From [Clostridium] symbiosum (GTDB lineage Bacteria > Bacillota > Clostridia > Lachnospirales > Lachnospiraceae), in the NCBI GenBank assembly GCA_021769625.1, contig JAETSN010000004.1:1-64000 (forward strand): DNA of 64,000 nucleotides. The letters are read 5' to 3'. Below are positions 63,070-64,000 of this stretch, one piece after another. The translations under genes and the position numbers were made by a program. The notes under the pieces are model-generated. The model saw only the letters and a program-made list of their open reading frames with translations. It was not told the DNA's origin and ran no database searches. Numbering within the stretch: position 1 is the stretch's first letter; each line of letters opens with the position of its first letter.

Positions 63070-64000
<931 letters not shown>

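Overview
The window is about 64 kb of a Gram-positive, endospore-forming Firmicute chromosome, most like a Lachnospiraceae-type Clostridium. This rests on gene content, not on any search: short HisG with HisZ, RecU, YlbJ-like and GerW/YtfJ sporulation proteins, a SEDS/PBP2 pair, a zinc-type L28 (rpmB) beside Asp23-FakA-RecG, the Gx-transporter/NusG-domain-II couple, and strong AGGAGG ribosome sites. Base composition is near 50% GC. Almost all genes are on the minus strand. No rRNA, tRNA, CRISPR array, transposase or phage gene was seen.

Layout. 1-6.7 kb: the end of a flavodoxin/ferredoxin protein, a DUF1835 protein, and a histidine operon read right to left as hisZ, hisG, [relB-relE, nucleoside phosphorylase], hisD. 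The toxin-antitoxin pair interrupts the his genes and carries its own promoter and a 36-bp palindrome. The start region of hisG is tandemly duplicated. 6.2-10.1 kb: recU, then a marR-MATE operon facing a second MATE gene. 10.1-19.3 kb: RluA-type synthase, small membrane protein, YgiQ radical SAM protein, two tandem membrane-anchored paralogs with DxDxDG loops, and an RsuA-HAD fusion. 19.6-22.0 kb: two divergent genes that both look like products of in-frame deletion (an ABC ATPase without its signature motif, and a response regulator joined to a histidine kinase), sharing a promoter region with mirror-image 11-bp direct repeats.

22.1-28.9 kb: YlbJ-like protein, secreted amidase, coiled-coil protein, coaD, rsmD and a ParC/GyrA-type subunit. 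28.9-32.4 kb: a small accessory island between the two type IIA topoisomerase genes (unknown protein, GNAT-like protein, SnoaL-like protein, lipoprotein, DUF3791-like and DUF3990 proteins), with a 28-bp direct repeat that copies the start of the topoisomerase A gene. 32.5-40.4 kb: ParE/GyrB-type subunit, degV, recG, fakA, asp23, rpmB. degV and recG lie between two copies of a 150-bp palindromic element whose stems differ by compensating changes. 40.5-48 kb: J-domain protein, GerW, DUF2953 protein, NUDIX, GNAT, an AAA/PD-(D/E)XK protein, DUF2164 and a sodium symporter.

48-64 kb: PBP2, a SEDS polymerase and a U32 protein in one operon, with about 200 bp where SEDS and PBP2 are read in two frames; zapA; ruvB-ruvA; the Gx transporter and NusG-II genes separated by an ECF sigma/anti-sigma pair; a TPR-nucleotidyltransferase-like protein; a VanW protein; and the truncated ilvC. 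Many conserved proteins here carry short in-frame tandem repeats in charged linkers.
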